A DNA stretch of 64,000 nucleotides from Danio rerio (lineage: Eukaryota > Chordata > Actinopteri > Cypriniformes > Danionidae). A program made the position numbers and the translations under genes. The stretch lies in the NCBI RefSeq assembly GCF_049306965.1, contig NC_133185.1, forward strand, positions 33,299,501 through 33,363,500, read 5' to 3'. Below, piece by piece: positions 23,701-34,873 of the stretch. Under the pieces are notes generated by a model that saw only the letters and a list, made by a program, of their open reading frames with translations, did no database searches and was not told the DNA's origin. Each line of letters opens with the position of its first letter. Positions within the stretch are counted from its first letter, which is position 1.

Positions 23701-26489
23701 GCTTGAACAACTAAACAAACACTTAATTCTATTTAACTGATTGTATTGTAATTATATCACATTATCGATGCAGTAAAAGTTGATCATTGGATGGAAATCA
23801 TCTGTGCATAAACCCCAATGGTGACAAAATATTGCATAAAAAATAATCTTTTTTAAATAAATTGAGCCAGATGAATCTTGACATTATAATCCTGGAATAT
23901 AACCATAGGACATGCTGTAAGAAATTTTTTTTTTGTTTTTAAGAAATAAAAGCCTAGAAATTATTAAAAGAATATAACAATTCAAACCAGAAACACAATC
24001 TCAGCAATAAGGGTAGAATCATTAAGGATTTGCTTTTTTAAATCTTAAACAATCTGTTTTTCTCCTTTTTGACAGGCAGTCTATAACACCATCTGTGCAT
24101 GTGGCCAGTAAGGTTTACCAGTCAAACCAAGAACTCATACCATAGAGGACATTGACTGCTGAGATAAAAACACAATTTGATCTAAAATATCATACCACAA
24201 TGTTGTCGCCCACAGGATAAAAAGTCTAATGACATTTCACTTGTATATTAAAAATAAAAATAGTAACACTACAATAGCGGTACATAAATAATGATGTGTT
24301 GGATGTATTATTATGTAAACTACACATTATTATGAACTAAAGATCAGTTAATGCATGTGCTAATCATGAACAAAATATTACTACAACATGAGTTCATGTG
24401 TGAATAACGGCTACCTTGATTACTTGTTTGTACATTTGTTTTTTAATTAATGTATTAATTACGACATTAGTTTATGCTTAATTTAACCGTCATCTACTCA
24501 TGATATGTTAATGTATAATTATATTGTGACATCATTATTAACCCATTTTTAATACTCATGAACTCCTTATGCATGTCTGTCAAGTGCGTTTAAACCGAAG
24601 TGTTCTCTCAACATCAATATGAACAGTTTAAACACAGGAGTAGTTAAGGATGAGTTTATCATGATGTGCCCCTCCAAGTAAAGTCATGACAAAATTATAC
24701 ATGAACAGCTCATGAGCTCATGTTGGTTACATTTAGTTTAAACTTAAATGTTAATTAATACATTAATTAACAACACGTACCAACAAGTAATCAAGGTAGC
24801 CATTATTTACACATGAACTCTTGTGAGTCATGTTGTAGTTAAAGTTAGTTCATGATTAGCACACGTCTTATCTCATCAATTCATAATAAAATAATGTTTA
24901 CTTTACATATTAATATATCATTATGTATCATGTGCTATTATTGTAAAGTGTTGTCTGAAAACCTTTAGTAGACTATGTGCACAAAAAATCTGTAGTTCTA
25001 GTTTCAAAATGACATTCACGCAAAGAATAAGTCACCAAGAGCCGACACTGAGACTTACTGTAAGATTTACATATGATCAATGCACTGATCAAAAAGACAG
25101 TCAACAAGACCACAGGCACCACAGTCACAGGCAGAGCTACCCCTAAAGACAGAATAATTTTCATATCAATACAGTATTTAAATAAACACATTTAAATAAA
25201 TATTTAAAATCTCCAAACATACCCTCTTTTTCATAGCAGGCAGAGATTGGTAAATTGGCGATGAGCGGTTTGTTTAAGGATGAGTGGTTTAACCAGCAGG
25301 AGTAGACTGTGTTGTTGATTTGTGGTGGCAGTATAAGGTATGATTTATGACTGAATGATTTATTTGAGTACGAGCTGTTGAAGAATTCTCCATCTCTGAT
25401 CCACAGCAGTTCAAGTGAATCATTGTGAAATGCAGCAGAGCACAGAATCATGGTAGATCCGTCAGGCATCTTCTCACAGGACAGAGACAAGACGGGACGC
25501 ACTGCAAATAGTAGAAGCTTTCAAAAACAGTTGTACAATAAATTAATCACAAATCTCTTTTTTTTCTGATGGCAACTTAATTATTTACCAATAACTTGGA
25601 CTTGTGTTATTCCCAGATCCATGTTTGGTGGTGGTATAGTCCTCGTCACAGTACAGGTGTATGTGTTTTTATCCTGGAGATTTAAGAGCTCAAATGAGAT
25701 TTCCTCAGTCTCTGGAGTCCAGTTAAACTTGACGTGATCTCTGCAGTTCTGTTGTTTCCATAAACTCCCATTAAAGCGTAGTGAACAGAGAGTATGATTT
25801 AATGTCTGAATATTCACTGCCATCAATTCAGTCTCATCTGTTCGGCTGTAGTTGCAGTTAATTCTTGCCGACTGTCCATGATTGACAAATAAAGTTGTAG
25901 TGTGATTCATTGCCGCATTGGCAAAATCTGAAAAGCAAAGAACAACCTGAATTTCCCATAGCAAGCTGTGAATTACTCACATAGCTTCTCTGTTGACAAA
26001 TGCTTCCTGTGTAATTTGCTGAAGCACAAAATGCATTTCACAAAAATGTCTTTATGTTCTTCATATTGTTCATATTAAAATTTACCAAAGCCTCCAGGTT
26101 ATTAGCATTTTTGTCAACAAAGAATCATAAAAGACTTGTTTCCTACCAAAAGCCGAAGTCAGCAGCATCCACCCACAACAGATCAGAGAGAAACACTGTA
26201 AGACAGTTGACACGTTATACTGAAATGTCAAATGGCTATTTATAACTGGAGTAGATAAATAACCAAGCATCTTAGCAATAGGTACACATTTAATAATTAC
26301 AACTCTAAAACATACAAATGCATGTTTTTCTTTGCAAACGAACTCTGTAACAATTGCTAAAAAAGATTGATTAAAAAAGCTCTCAAATCAGTTAAATACA
26401 TTATAATGATTTACATCTATAATTGATATGTATGTTAATAAAATTGTATAAAGAAGCTTTCTTATCTTTATAAAAATCACACTTACCAT
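17772..26489 (-). CDS. Gene C: CD28-like two-Ig-domain receptor with a 7-kb last intron
   Basis: Minus-strand exons: ATG 26487-26489; signal peptide 26147-26195; V domain 25589-25927; C1-like domain 25223-25501; membrane segment 25059-25142; tail 17772-17922. Junctions are GT-AG and phase 1; the protein is about 301 residues. The leader is MCFSLICCGWMLLTSAF. The V domain has Cys42, Cys65, Cys79 and Cys109 and the loop TRTIPPPN with PPP at Cys+7. The second domain keeps LLWIRDGEF and YSCWLNHSSL and has a membrane-proximal Cys (ISACYEK). The membrane segment has no charged residue. I link the distant tail exon because its acceptor phase and sequence match gene B: both start with R-A and both contain a YS(S/T)L motif, here TEMLYSTL. 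A C-run near 17820 sets the frame of the last 18 or so residues: with three Cs the tail continues LGNHHPMPCSP as in B, with two it shifts; I could not settle this. The last intron carries nested repeats. Confidence 0.78.
18410..18601. mobile_element. 192-bp non-autonomous hAT element with 8-bp target duplication
   Basis: It starts CAGGGGTGCTCAATCC and ends CATCCCTG, is nearly a perfect palindrome (arms share GATCTACCTTCCTGCAGATTTC and more), and is flanked by CTGTAGAG at 18402-18409 and 18602-18609. The CAGGG ends and 8-bp duplication are hAT hallmarks. It lies in the last intron of gene C. Confidence 0.9.
18619..23672. mobile_element. Non-autonomous hAT element split by a DIRS insertion
   Basis: The left part (18619-18977) begins CAAGGGTGCCCAAAC and the right part (23621-23672) ends TTTGGGCATCTCTG. 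Both parts align with the uninterrupted relative at 47532-48054, including AAAGGGCCAAAAATC on the left and GGCCCAAATCAAAGGTTA on the right. The flanks ATTTACAT and GTTTACAC agree at 6 of 8 positions, a plausible old 8-bp target duplication. A retroelement occupies the middle. Confidence 0.8.
18975..23620 (-). mobile_element. DIRS-type tyrosine-recombinase retroelement (fossil)
   Basis: A GC-rich block (about 4.6 kb) stands out from its AT-rich surroundings. Read on the minus strand it has the DIRS order: a gag-like region (about 21900-23110), reverse transcriptase and RNase H remains (about 20980-21900), and a tyrosine recombinase (about 19996-20840). The left end carries inverted repeats (AACGTTCGAGGTTAC at about 18975 and its complement near 19262-19276), as DIRS elements do instead of ordinary LTRs. 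The coding regions are broken in several places (roughly half a dozen), so it is a fossil, although the long readable stretches suggest only moderate age. It sits inside a hAT element in the last intron of gene C. Confidence 0.85.
23673..24255. other. Intronic AT-rich DNA of gene C
   Basis: No exon or repeat recognised between the hAT remnant and the next inverted-repeat element. Confidence 0.4.
24260..24953. mobile_element. Long inverted-repeat DNA element (about 0.7 kb)
   Basis: The left end reads GTAACACTACAATAGCGGTA and the right end, reversed, ACAACACTTTACAATAATAG. Inner blocks are also inverted: TTCATGTGTGAATAACGGCTACCTTGATTACTTG near 24390-24425 is mirrored near 24786-24820. It is non-coding and lies in gene C's last intron just 3' of the membrane exon. 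The family resembles other fish elements whose ends begin AACACTTTACA, as does the element at 13502. Confidence 0.65.
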
Positions 26490-26564
26490 TCCTCTTTCCT
26501 ATGAAAGCGTGGTGTGTTGTCTCGCTGTTTTAGGCTGAAGTGCAATGAAAGTGGCAGAGGTGTT

Positions 26565-26576
26565 GATTTCCTCTAA
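26565..26576 (-). promoter_or_regulatory. Candidate Ets/PU.1 site upstream of gene C
   Basis: The reverse strand reads TTAGAGGAAATC, about 80 bases upstream of the gene C start codon. Gene D has AAAGAGGAAATG at the same distance. GAGGAA cores bind PU.1 and other Ets factors, which drive many immune-cell promoters. The match and shared distance are seen; the function is inferred. Confidence 0.4.
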
Positions 26577-26599
26577 GTTATGCAATGCTTAGCACAAAT

Positions 26600-27240
26600 A
26601 AACTAGACAATGATACGTCATCTGGATCTCATCAAATTCCATGTATTTTACGAAACACATTTTAAAAAAATAGCAAATTACTAAACACACAATTCCAACA
26701 AAGATGGTCTGACAAAAATGAAACTAGAATAAGAACATAACGACATCCTTTTCTGACACATTGAATATCTTTAGAAGGCCCTTCCTACTCTCATATAAAT
26801 TAGCAGCCGAATGCTTTACACCAACACAATCTCTCAGCAATTCCAAAAGATCTGAATTAGTGCAGTTTTCTCTGAGTTGAACCATTGTTGGAAACATTGG
26901 TTCTACTTCACACATTAACAACAACAACAAAAAAAACATGATTTTTTTTCTTTAAAAAAATTATGAAATAAACAAAAATGTCAGAAGGTTAAAGCAGTCA
27001 AAAATTAGTAGCACATTCACAGGACTCATTAGTCTCACAGGACACCTATAGTCTCTCACTTCTCTACAGTGATCTTAATCAGCTCATCAGTCGTTTCCAC
27101 AGTTATCTGACTGTGATTTCATAGTCATTACTTTCAATAAAGGTTTAGATCAGGACTCTGGGTTGCCAATTCATTATTTCAGTGTTTTCAGCTTCAATTA
27201 CCTGTTTTAGCTATTCTGCAAGAAGGGTATACACGGAGAT
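26600..27240. other. Gene-free stretch upstream of gene C
   Basis: A minus-strand open stretch at 26724-26939 (contains NLYESRKGLLKIFNVSEKD) does not look random, but I do not recognise it and see no exon boundaries that tie it to a gene. The remaining sequence shows nothing. Confidence 0.3.
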
Positions 27241-27246
27241 TGGAGC

Positions 27247-27750
27247 CAGCTCTTAAGTGGGTGAAGCCGCCTTTCCACGGCACACGACATTTGGACACGA
27301 CTGTCGCAGTGTCCGAAATAAAGGAGTGCAAAAGCAAGAGCCTTTATTGCTCGTGAGTACACCATAGTTGAATGAATGAATACTAAAAACTCATAGACCG
27401 CCAAAATTTTTGGAGGGAATGTGGAGACAACATAAAACAATAATGTTTTTTATTACTCATTTATTAACAGAATTGTTTTTTTTAAAACATAGACTTTTAT
27501 TTCTTATTTAAAAAAATAACGAAAAAGTATTTCTCATGTCAGACTCACGGATCTGCTTAGACATCATATCCAGTTTCATGCGGTCTAGTAGTAGGTTCAA
27601 ATATTTGAACGTATCTGCAGCTCAAATTGTATCAAATTTTTCCACATACAGAGATGATCAGAACTCCACGCAGCTCCCAAACTACTCTCCATTGGAAATT
27701 AATGACTTCCGGTCTGTCGCTTTTCATGGAAAGGCGGCTTAAGACTTGAA
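27247..27750. mobile_element. Inverted-repeat DNA element
   Basis: GCCGCCTTTCCACGG near 27267-27282 is mirrored by CATGGAAAGGCGGC near 27727-27740, with CTTAAG outside each arm. The roughly 0.5 kb between has no coding signal. The ends are approximate. Confidence 0.5.
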
Positions 27751-29130
27751 CTCCAAGTGGGCCGTACAAACCTGGAGTTTTTATTTATTCAATGTCTTGT
27801 ATATATACGACACGGAGCCCAATATTGTGCCTTGTGAATACCTACACCTATTCTCTAAACCTAACCTCACAGTATCTGTTGTGTTTGATTAACGTCTACA
27901 TCTACCCCAACCCTAAACCCAACCTCACAGTAACCTGATATGTTTTATTAATATCTGCTCCACCTACACCACCTAAACCCAACTTAATTTAGGTTGAAGT
28001 CCCTCCCTCTGAGGTCACCCATTCTTCTTGAAGTATAATCCCTCCCACTTGGGGTTACCGGGCTGCAGCAAAACCTACTTGCATTCTGCTTTGTGGAGTC
28101 ATTGTCCTATATGACAATTGTTGGGAGATTTGTATTCACTATGGCATGTAGCTGTAAAATGGGCCATACTCATGCTGCTGACAAAAACAAAACAAAACAA
28201 ACAACAGCAATAAAAAAAAAACACCAACCCCTCTCCTCTACCATTTATCAGTGGTGGAAAGAGTCCTGAAAAATCAAACTCCAGTACCATTACTTGTCTA
28301 AAAATGTAGGTCAAGTGCATTTATAAAGCTTCTGTGTCTTGAGGTCAGTCTTTCTGATTTAATTTTTCCATGCACAATTTGATTAGATAGGAATCGCAGG
28401 ATTGATTATACTAAAATAAACATAGTGACCGCAGATTAAAGGAAAATAGCACAGTAAAAGCACCAACACAGAACAAAATACAGACTCAAGTAAAAGTAAA
28501 ATAATGCATTTAAAATTATTTAGTAAAGTACAATTCCTGAGAAAAACTGCTCAATTGCAGTAATTTGAGTATTTGGTTCACCACTGTCTTTCACTGACTT
28601 CTTTAGACACTTTAGATTCAGTCTTTCTCTAGCTTGACAATGAGCATTGTGTTCTCATCACTATGGGAAGTATCAATAACTCTTATTGGCTTAAATAGGA
28701 ATAAGTAGGTTGTGTTTTCTGTTACAACGGAGGTGGTCGACAGTCTTGAATTTGAATACTCAGATTTTATTGCATTAGAGTTTGACTGTTGCTTGTTAGC
28801 TGGAAGTGTAAGAGGATGTTGACTTTCATCATATCTTCATAAATACTTGTTAACCACAAACACAAGAGTGGATGAGTGGGAAATAATGAGTCAGGCCTGT
28901 GACGCATCTGTTGAAAAACATGCAAACCACTGACATTTTAGAGACACTACCTGATAAAAGGTCAGTGCAGTTTATCAAAACAATGTTGTTTAAAATGCAT
29001 TTTGTGTTTTAACATAACTTTGATGGTTTTACTCCCCTTCAAATGTTGACTAGTGTACTAGGCCTACAGAGAGATAGTTACAGTTTAGTACACTTTACAG
29101 ATGCTTTCATGCAAAATTATGAACATGTGA
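27751..29130. other. Gene-free stretch
   Basis: Short CCTAACCTCACAGTA-type direct repeats (about 27860-27990) and simple A/T runs. No exon seen. Confidence 0.4.
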
Positions 29131-29139
29131 TATTTGTTT

Positions 29140-29400
29140 ACACTCATGAGTCAAAACATTATGACCACCATCTTATACACTAGTCCTTTGTGTGATGCTA
29201 AAACATCACCTATGGACTATACCAGCGGTTCCTAAAGTGGGGTTCATGGAACAATTACGAGGGGTCGCTTGGTGATTTCCAAAACTCAAACAAATAAAAA
29301 GTTTATTAAACTATTAGAATTACCACATTTTATACATAACCCGCAGAAGATAGTTAATAGTTACGTTAAAGAAACAACAATAACAACATGCAAATAAAAA
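29140..29400. mobile_element. Fragments of Tc1-like and hAT-like element ends
   Basis: CATTATGACCACC at about 29158-29170 resembles a Tc1-family end, and CAGCGGTTCCTAAAGTGGGG at about 29223-29242 resembles a hAT end. Neither has a detectable partner end or coding sequence. Confidence 0.35.
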
Positions 29401-29559
29401 TCCATCAGCCTTTAAATTTTTTATAATAATTTTAAATAAAATAAATCAATTACTGTAAAAATTATATGGTAATTATACTGTTGCATTTTTGTGTTGTCAA
29501 TATGCTCATGTTAATATATGCTTAGTATCCACTAGGCATATATACATGTCCTGAAGTCC

Positions 29560-29720
29560 ACTATCATCACTGTTTTTGAGCGTGTTGAGCTCCAGGTTGT
29601 TGTGACTGCACCAGACAGTGAGTTTCTTAAAGTCCTGACTGTAAGCAGACTCATCACGGTCCTGAATGAGGCCGATAAATGTGGTGTCATCTGCAAACTT
29701 CAGGAGCTGAACAGAGGAGT
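29560..29720 (-). pseudogene. LINE reverse-transcriptase fragment
   Basis: The minus strand reads through about 53 codons without a stop, including LLKFADDTTFIGLIQ and then WCSHNNLELN. FADD is the catalytic box of non-LTR reverse transcriptases, and the spacing to the W-C-x-x-N-N-L-x-L-N block is typical of fish CR1/L2/Rex-type LINEs. Only this small piece remains. Confidence 0.7.
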
Positions 29721-30551
29721 TCTTTGAAGTGCATTTACTCGTTTATAGGGAATTCTTGGACTATACAACCCTGGAGGTGTATTGTGATGTAGAGCACCAA
29801 AACACTAGCAGTAGACATCCCGAAGAGGCTGAATAGGATTGAAATCTAGGGAATTTGGAGGGCAAGAAACACCCTGAATTCGTAATCACTTTCACATGAA
29901 AATATAATTTATTCACTGCTGAAAATAACAAACAAATAACAGAAACCTCCACAGAGCAATACAAATAACATAAATGTTACAAAACATACAACGGTTGAGA
30001 CCCAAAAGACCATTCAAGTTTACATTAAAACAAAGAATTTCCGTTAACCGTTAAAACCACTACAGATTGATGTTTTTCATTGCATTTTTCAGAAGGTTTA
30101 CCACACATACATTACAATAGTTCACTGCTTCCTGCAAGATGGAAATGTATAGTTATTGTAATTGCACTGCAAACCTCACTGTTGTCATTACCAAAGATAT
30201 TAAGTTAATATACCTTGACATTACTTAAAATACCAAGTTTTGGCACCAAACACAGGTGTGTTTAACTTACTCATTAGGCAGCATAAAAATGTTTAATTAA
30301 CATTTCTATAATTTCTTTAAACGATTCACCATGTCTCTGTTTGAAATGATTGGTTGCACTTGAAGTTCTGCCTTAACCGTTGTGCTGATTGGTCGACATA
30401 TGTTATATGACACAAGGTGGTCATTTTGCTTAATTTTACTGAAGCGCAGCAGGACAGAGCCACTACCTGAACCCCTCTGATGAAAGAGAAAAGTTAAATT
30501 GGTAGATATTTAAATGCTTATATACATTTTTATAAACTAATATAGTTTATA

Positions 30552-30600
30552 AGAAAGAAGGTTGCTGGTTTGAGTTCCGGCTGGGTCAGTTAACCGAGTT
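30552..30600 (+). mobile_element. Fragment of a DANA SINE head
   Basis: GAAGGTTGCTGGTTTGAGTTCCGGCTGGGTCAG-like sequence matches the B-box part of DANA heads elsewhere in this window. The rest of the SINE is missing. Confidence 0.55.
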
Positions 30601-31470
30601 GACGAATTTTCCCTTACTCAATCGAACTGAGGGAATCCCTTTCCTTAAATAATTGGAGTAGTTTCAACTTATTAGGGTTTACCAAGTACAGATTGCAGTT
30701 GTCTGCTCTGGATTTTTTGTGATTTTGTTACATTATAAAGAAAATGGTGACAACGGATATACCATCAAAGCAAAACCACTTAACACGCTTTGGCCTACAT
30801 GTTGTCGTTGCACAGCAAATCAGGCATTAAAGCAAAGGTTAGGTATATTCTCATCTGCCTATTCTCTACACTCTTCTGCATGTGGTTTGGGCTTGTTTGC
30901 TCTGCCTGCTCTGCTGTTTGCTCTGATGTACATAATAGCTCCAAATCAACAATAAAAAGCACAACACAACATACCATGCCAGCGCTGAGGGTCCCTGTTA
31001 ACAAACCCCTTAAACTCTGTCAACAGTCAGTAATGTAATGCAAGAAGAAAATTTCAACAACTATAATTCAGACAAGTACACAAGATGAATGATTCAAGTG
31101 AAATAAACCATTTAGTCAACTTAAATAAGTGCCTACTGCACAGAAACTAAATAAGCGACCACATGTGCAAACTACATAGTATTTACAGGGCTCCTATTTG
31201 ACCCCTTTATAGGATGTAATATGAGTCGTTGGTGTCTGAATAATGCATCTGTAAGTTTCAGCTCAAAATACCCATCAGACCATTCATTATACCCTGGTGA
31301 AGATGTTGCCTGTGCCTTTAAATGGAAATAAGCTGGCTCTCCCCACCCACATGCATATCTGCTTCAACTGTGTCATGTCAGATAAACAGCAGTCAGTGAT
31401 ACAGACATGAATGAAGAAGAGATCCAGTTTTAGAGTCTAAAATAGCACAGTAAAACAGAACCAGGATGTT
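30601..31470. other. Gene-free stretch
   Basis: No exon, known repeat or regulatory pattern recognised. Confidence 0.4.
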
Positions 31471-31484
31471 TCCCAGTGGTTGCA

Positions 31485-31522
31485 CACACATACACGCACA
31501 CACACACGCACGCACGCACGTG

Positions 31523-31575
<53 letters not shown>

Positions 31576-31599
31576 ACACACACACACACACACACACTC
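31485..31599. repeat. (CA)n microsatellite
   Basis: Mostly CA dinucleotides with a CGCACGCACG segment near the left end. Open frames over it encode only Cys-Val or Thr-His repeats. Confidence 0.95.
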
Positions 31600-31706
31600 T
31601 TTGCTGTTTTTTTCCATGTCTATGTAACAGAGGCCAGCTTGTAAAGTGCTGTAAACCTCACTCTTCTGGACCCGAAAAGGTGCTCTAAAGACAGACACTA
31701 GAGTGC

Positions 31707-31785
31707 ATGGTATTTAGCCTCCTTGTTAGAGCAATTAACTCCCATGCAGAGAATCGCTGGTTCAATCCCAGTTAGGAGCGCATTG
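31707..31785 (+). mobile_element. tRNA-derived SINE-like head
   Basis: CCTTGTTAGAGCAATTAACTCCC (A-box-like) followed 26 bases on by GGTTCAATCCC (B-box-like), then sequence unlike DANA. It does not fold as a functional tRNA in my reading, so I call it a SINE head or tRNA relic. Confidence 0.4.
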
Positions 31786-32164
31786 GGTGGTGTAGGGTCA
31801 GCGGGGTTACATCTACTCAAAGCAAATAAGACAGGGTACAAGTTAATATATCCTGTATGGATATCCATTATGCTACTGTACAAAATAAACCTGATTTACA
31901 ATCCACAAACCGGGACTCCTGTTGTGTGATTGAAGCATCCTCATTTATAGTTGTACTGTGCACTAACTGACACTATGCAGCTGTGATGATTCCAGTGGTT
32001 ATGAATTACCTTGCAATTTTACTGTCTTTTCATATCACAAACATGCACTCTTTGATCTAAAACTCATTCTTTATGTGCAGCTGATCACAGAGAGTTGGAA
32101 CAGATCCTTGGTTTATTTACAAATCATGTCTTGTGGACATGATTAGATTCAGTAGTGACATTTG

Positions 32165-33136
32165 GGCCCAATCCCAATTCTATTTTTCTACCCCTACCCC
32201 TTGTTTTTGGAAACAGAGTGTGAAGGGGATTGGCTTCAAATTTTACCCCAAAGAAATTGGTCAGCACTACAACACCTGCAGAAATCATCATGCACATCAT
32301 CGCGATCTCTTACTTAATATGAGATTGATGACGGCGACTGCTGTAGTTATTCCAGTTGGGTTAATTTTTTTTGGTATTTATTTTAAGGAAATCACAGAAG
32401 GAAACGACATAATGTGGAGATTACAAATTATGTAGCCAGATGTACGTATGGCTGCATTTTGTCTTTAAAACAAATGTTATGGGGCGATATGACGCCGTTC
32501 CTTTTTGAGCATACCAGCTGACAGCTTACATCGGTACGGACGGCTTTCTCACTGTTGCCAGTTTGTCCTTTGCTTATGAAAATACTATTGGTTGGGTTTA
32601 GGGTGGTTGGGTTTAGGGAAGGAAGAGGGTGAATCAGTCAATCGGTCCGTCAGTCAGTCAGTCGACAGCGGTCTTTAGTTGATTTACACAAGAACAGCAG
32701 CTGCGAATGGCACTCGCGAGAGAAATTTGAGATCTCAAAAAGTGTACACAGTGGTCTTTAGTAGATTTGCAAAAACAAAAACTGCAAAAAACATAGCTCG
32801 TGCGACGTATTTGTCGCTCTCCAGAAATGTATATAGATTGTACATGTATATAGTGTAAATATATAAACACACAAAAACAACATTAACATTATAGATGTTA
32901 ACTAGACTTTTCTGACAGGATACTAGAGTTACAGATGTGAAAGTATGTTGTGGGACTGCTATACAGGAGTAGTTATTATAGATAGTGAATTTTTTGTGTG
33001 AGTTTTTTATTGTCTTTTAAAAAAGCAGGACTGTAAAACACGAACATGTGCTTGCTTGTTGTAAAAATTTGTAATAACGTGAATGTGCAAAACGAAGGGT
33101 AGGAGTAAGGCTAAGGGGTAGAATTGCGATTGGGCA
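32165..33136. mobile_element. DNA element with GCCCAATC terminal inverted repeats
   Basis: The left end GGCCCAATCCCAATTCTA and the right end (reversed) TGCCCAATCGCAATTCTA match. Both continue as CCCCTACCCCTT-like runs (AAGGGTAGGAGTAAGG on the right). About 1 kb long, with no transposase recognised. Confidence 0.6.
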
Positions 33137-33647
33137 TTTAATACTCACATGTCAATCAAATTGGTGGGTGGAGAAAACAGCACGGCTACGTCACATTGCA
33201 GTGGGTCTCAAAATTATAATGTTTGAATGCTATTTTTACATCAGGACATTTAAACGAAACAAAAAAGATACTTTTTGTGTTTCTATCACTACACTTTGCC
33301 TGTGAACACACTATACCTACACACAGTTCTGCCCAAAAAGCTTTCAAAAGTTGATTTTGCATGTCAAGAGTCTTTTAAGACGTACAATAACTGATTGTGT
33401 TACAGTGAAAATTTGCCAAGACAGATATTTTGACAGTTTTGTGTATTGTGAGCCCAAAATCTGTTTCAATCTTTTAGATTGGTGCACAAAAGCCACTTGG
33501 AGAACAGTGGTTATTTTAATTTGGTTCAATTCAGTAAAATGCATACAATGGAAACATTTGTTGAACTTGTGCATGGGCCCTTTCAAAAACTAAAGAAAAG
33601 AAAAAGGAACAGAAACTAATTAAATTCACAATTCACAGGTTCTGAAG

Positions 33648-33650
<3 letters not shown>

Positions 33651-33740
<90 letters not shown>
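33651..33740. repeat. (TA)n microsatellite
   Basis: A run of about 90 bases of TA dinucleotides. Confidence 0.95.
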
Positions 33741-33742
<2 letters not shown>

Positions 33743-34821
33743 GTGAATGCCCAAGAAATGTAAAGGCATGAAAGAAGCATGGGCTTAGACTACTTTTAGC
33801 TGGGTTTCTTTATGATGCAGATGTCAGGATATTTTATCATATGATACAAATATACATGCTTTTATTATCTTTTTAACTAGAAGTCGTTCTAAAGCATATA
33901 CAAAATGCAGTCATGGTGACCAAAAGCAGAAATAGACAAAATAAAAATGCTGATCCCATATGTAGAAATGTCATTTTCATTGCTCCCTGGTGGAAGCCTC
34001 CAAATTATGATTAAAAGTCATTAGGGTAAGATGACTTGTCTACCATTTTTCACGAGAAGTTGAAAAAGGCAGGTCCGTTTGTAGCTCAATGACGCTAAGA
34101 TGCTATTGCAAAGTAGAATCATTGCACTACAATGCAAAATTGTGACTACATTGAGAGTTTATATTAGTGAAAAATTAACATTTGTTAGTAAGGGTTATAT
34201 AAAGATTTTTTATAATAAGTCTTTAAAATTCAATATTAAATTATCATTAAACAGTTTTGGAATTATCACAATATATTCTTTTTCTTAGAAGAACTACACA
34301 ATCTAAAAATAAAATCTGCTTTTAGTCTGCAAAAGAAAAAAAGAAAAAAAAAAGCCACAATATGATGTGAGGAGGTTTAGAAAGATTCAACTATGCCACC
34401 TAGGTTTCCACCCAGGAAAATCTACTAAGCAATGCGGTTACAGTTAAGTAAAAGACCCCACTGGTTCGTATAATAATTAAAGACAGAGGTATGACTTCCA
34501 AAAAAATAAATAAATAAATAAAAAAAATAAAAAAAAATAAAAAAAATAAAAACATGTACACACAAAACAAAAACACAAGTTAAAACAATCTCTAGTAATC
34601 AAGAAACAAAACTAAACAAAAACAAATTCACTTACCGGTTACAGTACATACCCACAGTCAACAAAATATCAGAATACAATTAAATAAATAAACAAATAAA
34701 TAAATAAGTTAATAAATAAAGCAGATAGCCTACCTCAAGTTAAGCCTGGTTAACAAATACACACACAGAATAACACTTGATACAAATTTCTTCCAAACTG
34801 CCTAGAGAAGGGGATTGAAAA

Positions 34822-34873
<52 letters not shown>

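Noticed and set aside
31393-31698. Cys-Val and Thr-His rich open frames on both strands
   Set aside because: Translations of the CA microsatellite.
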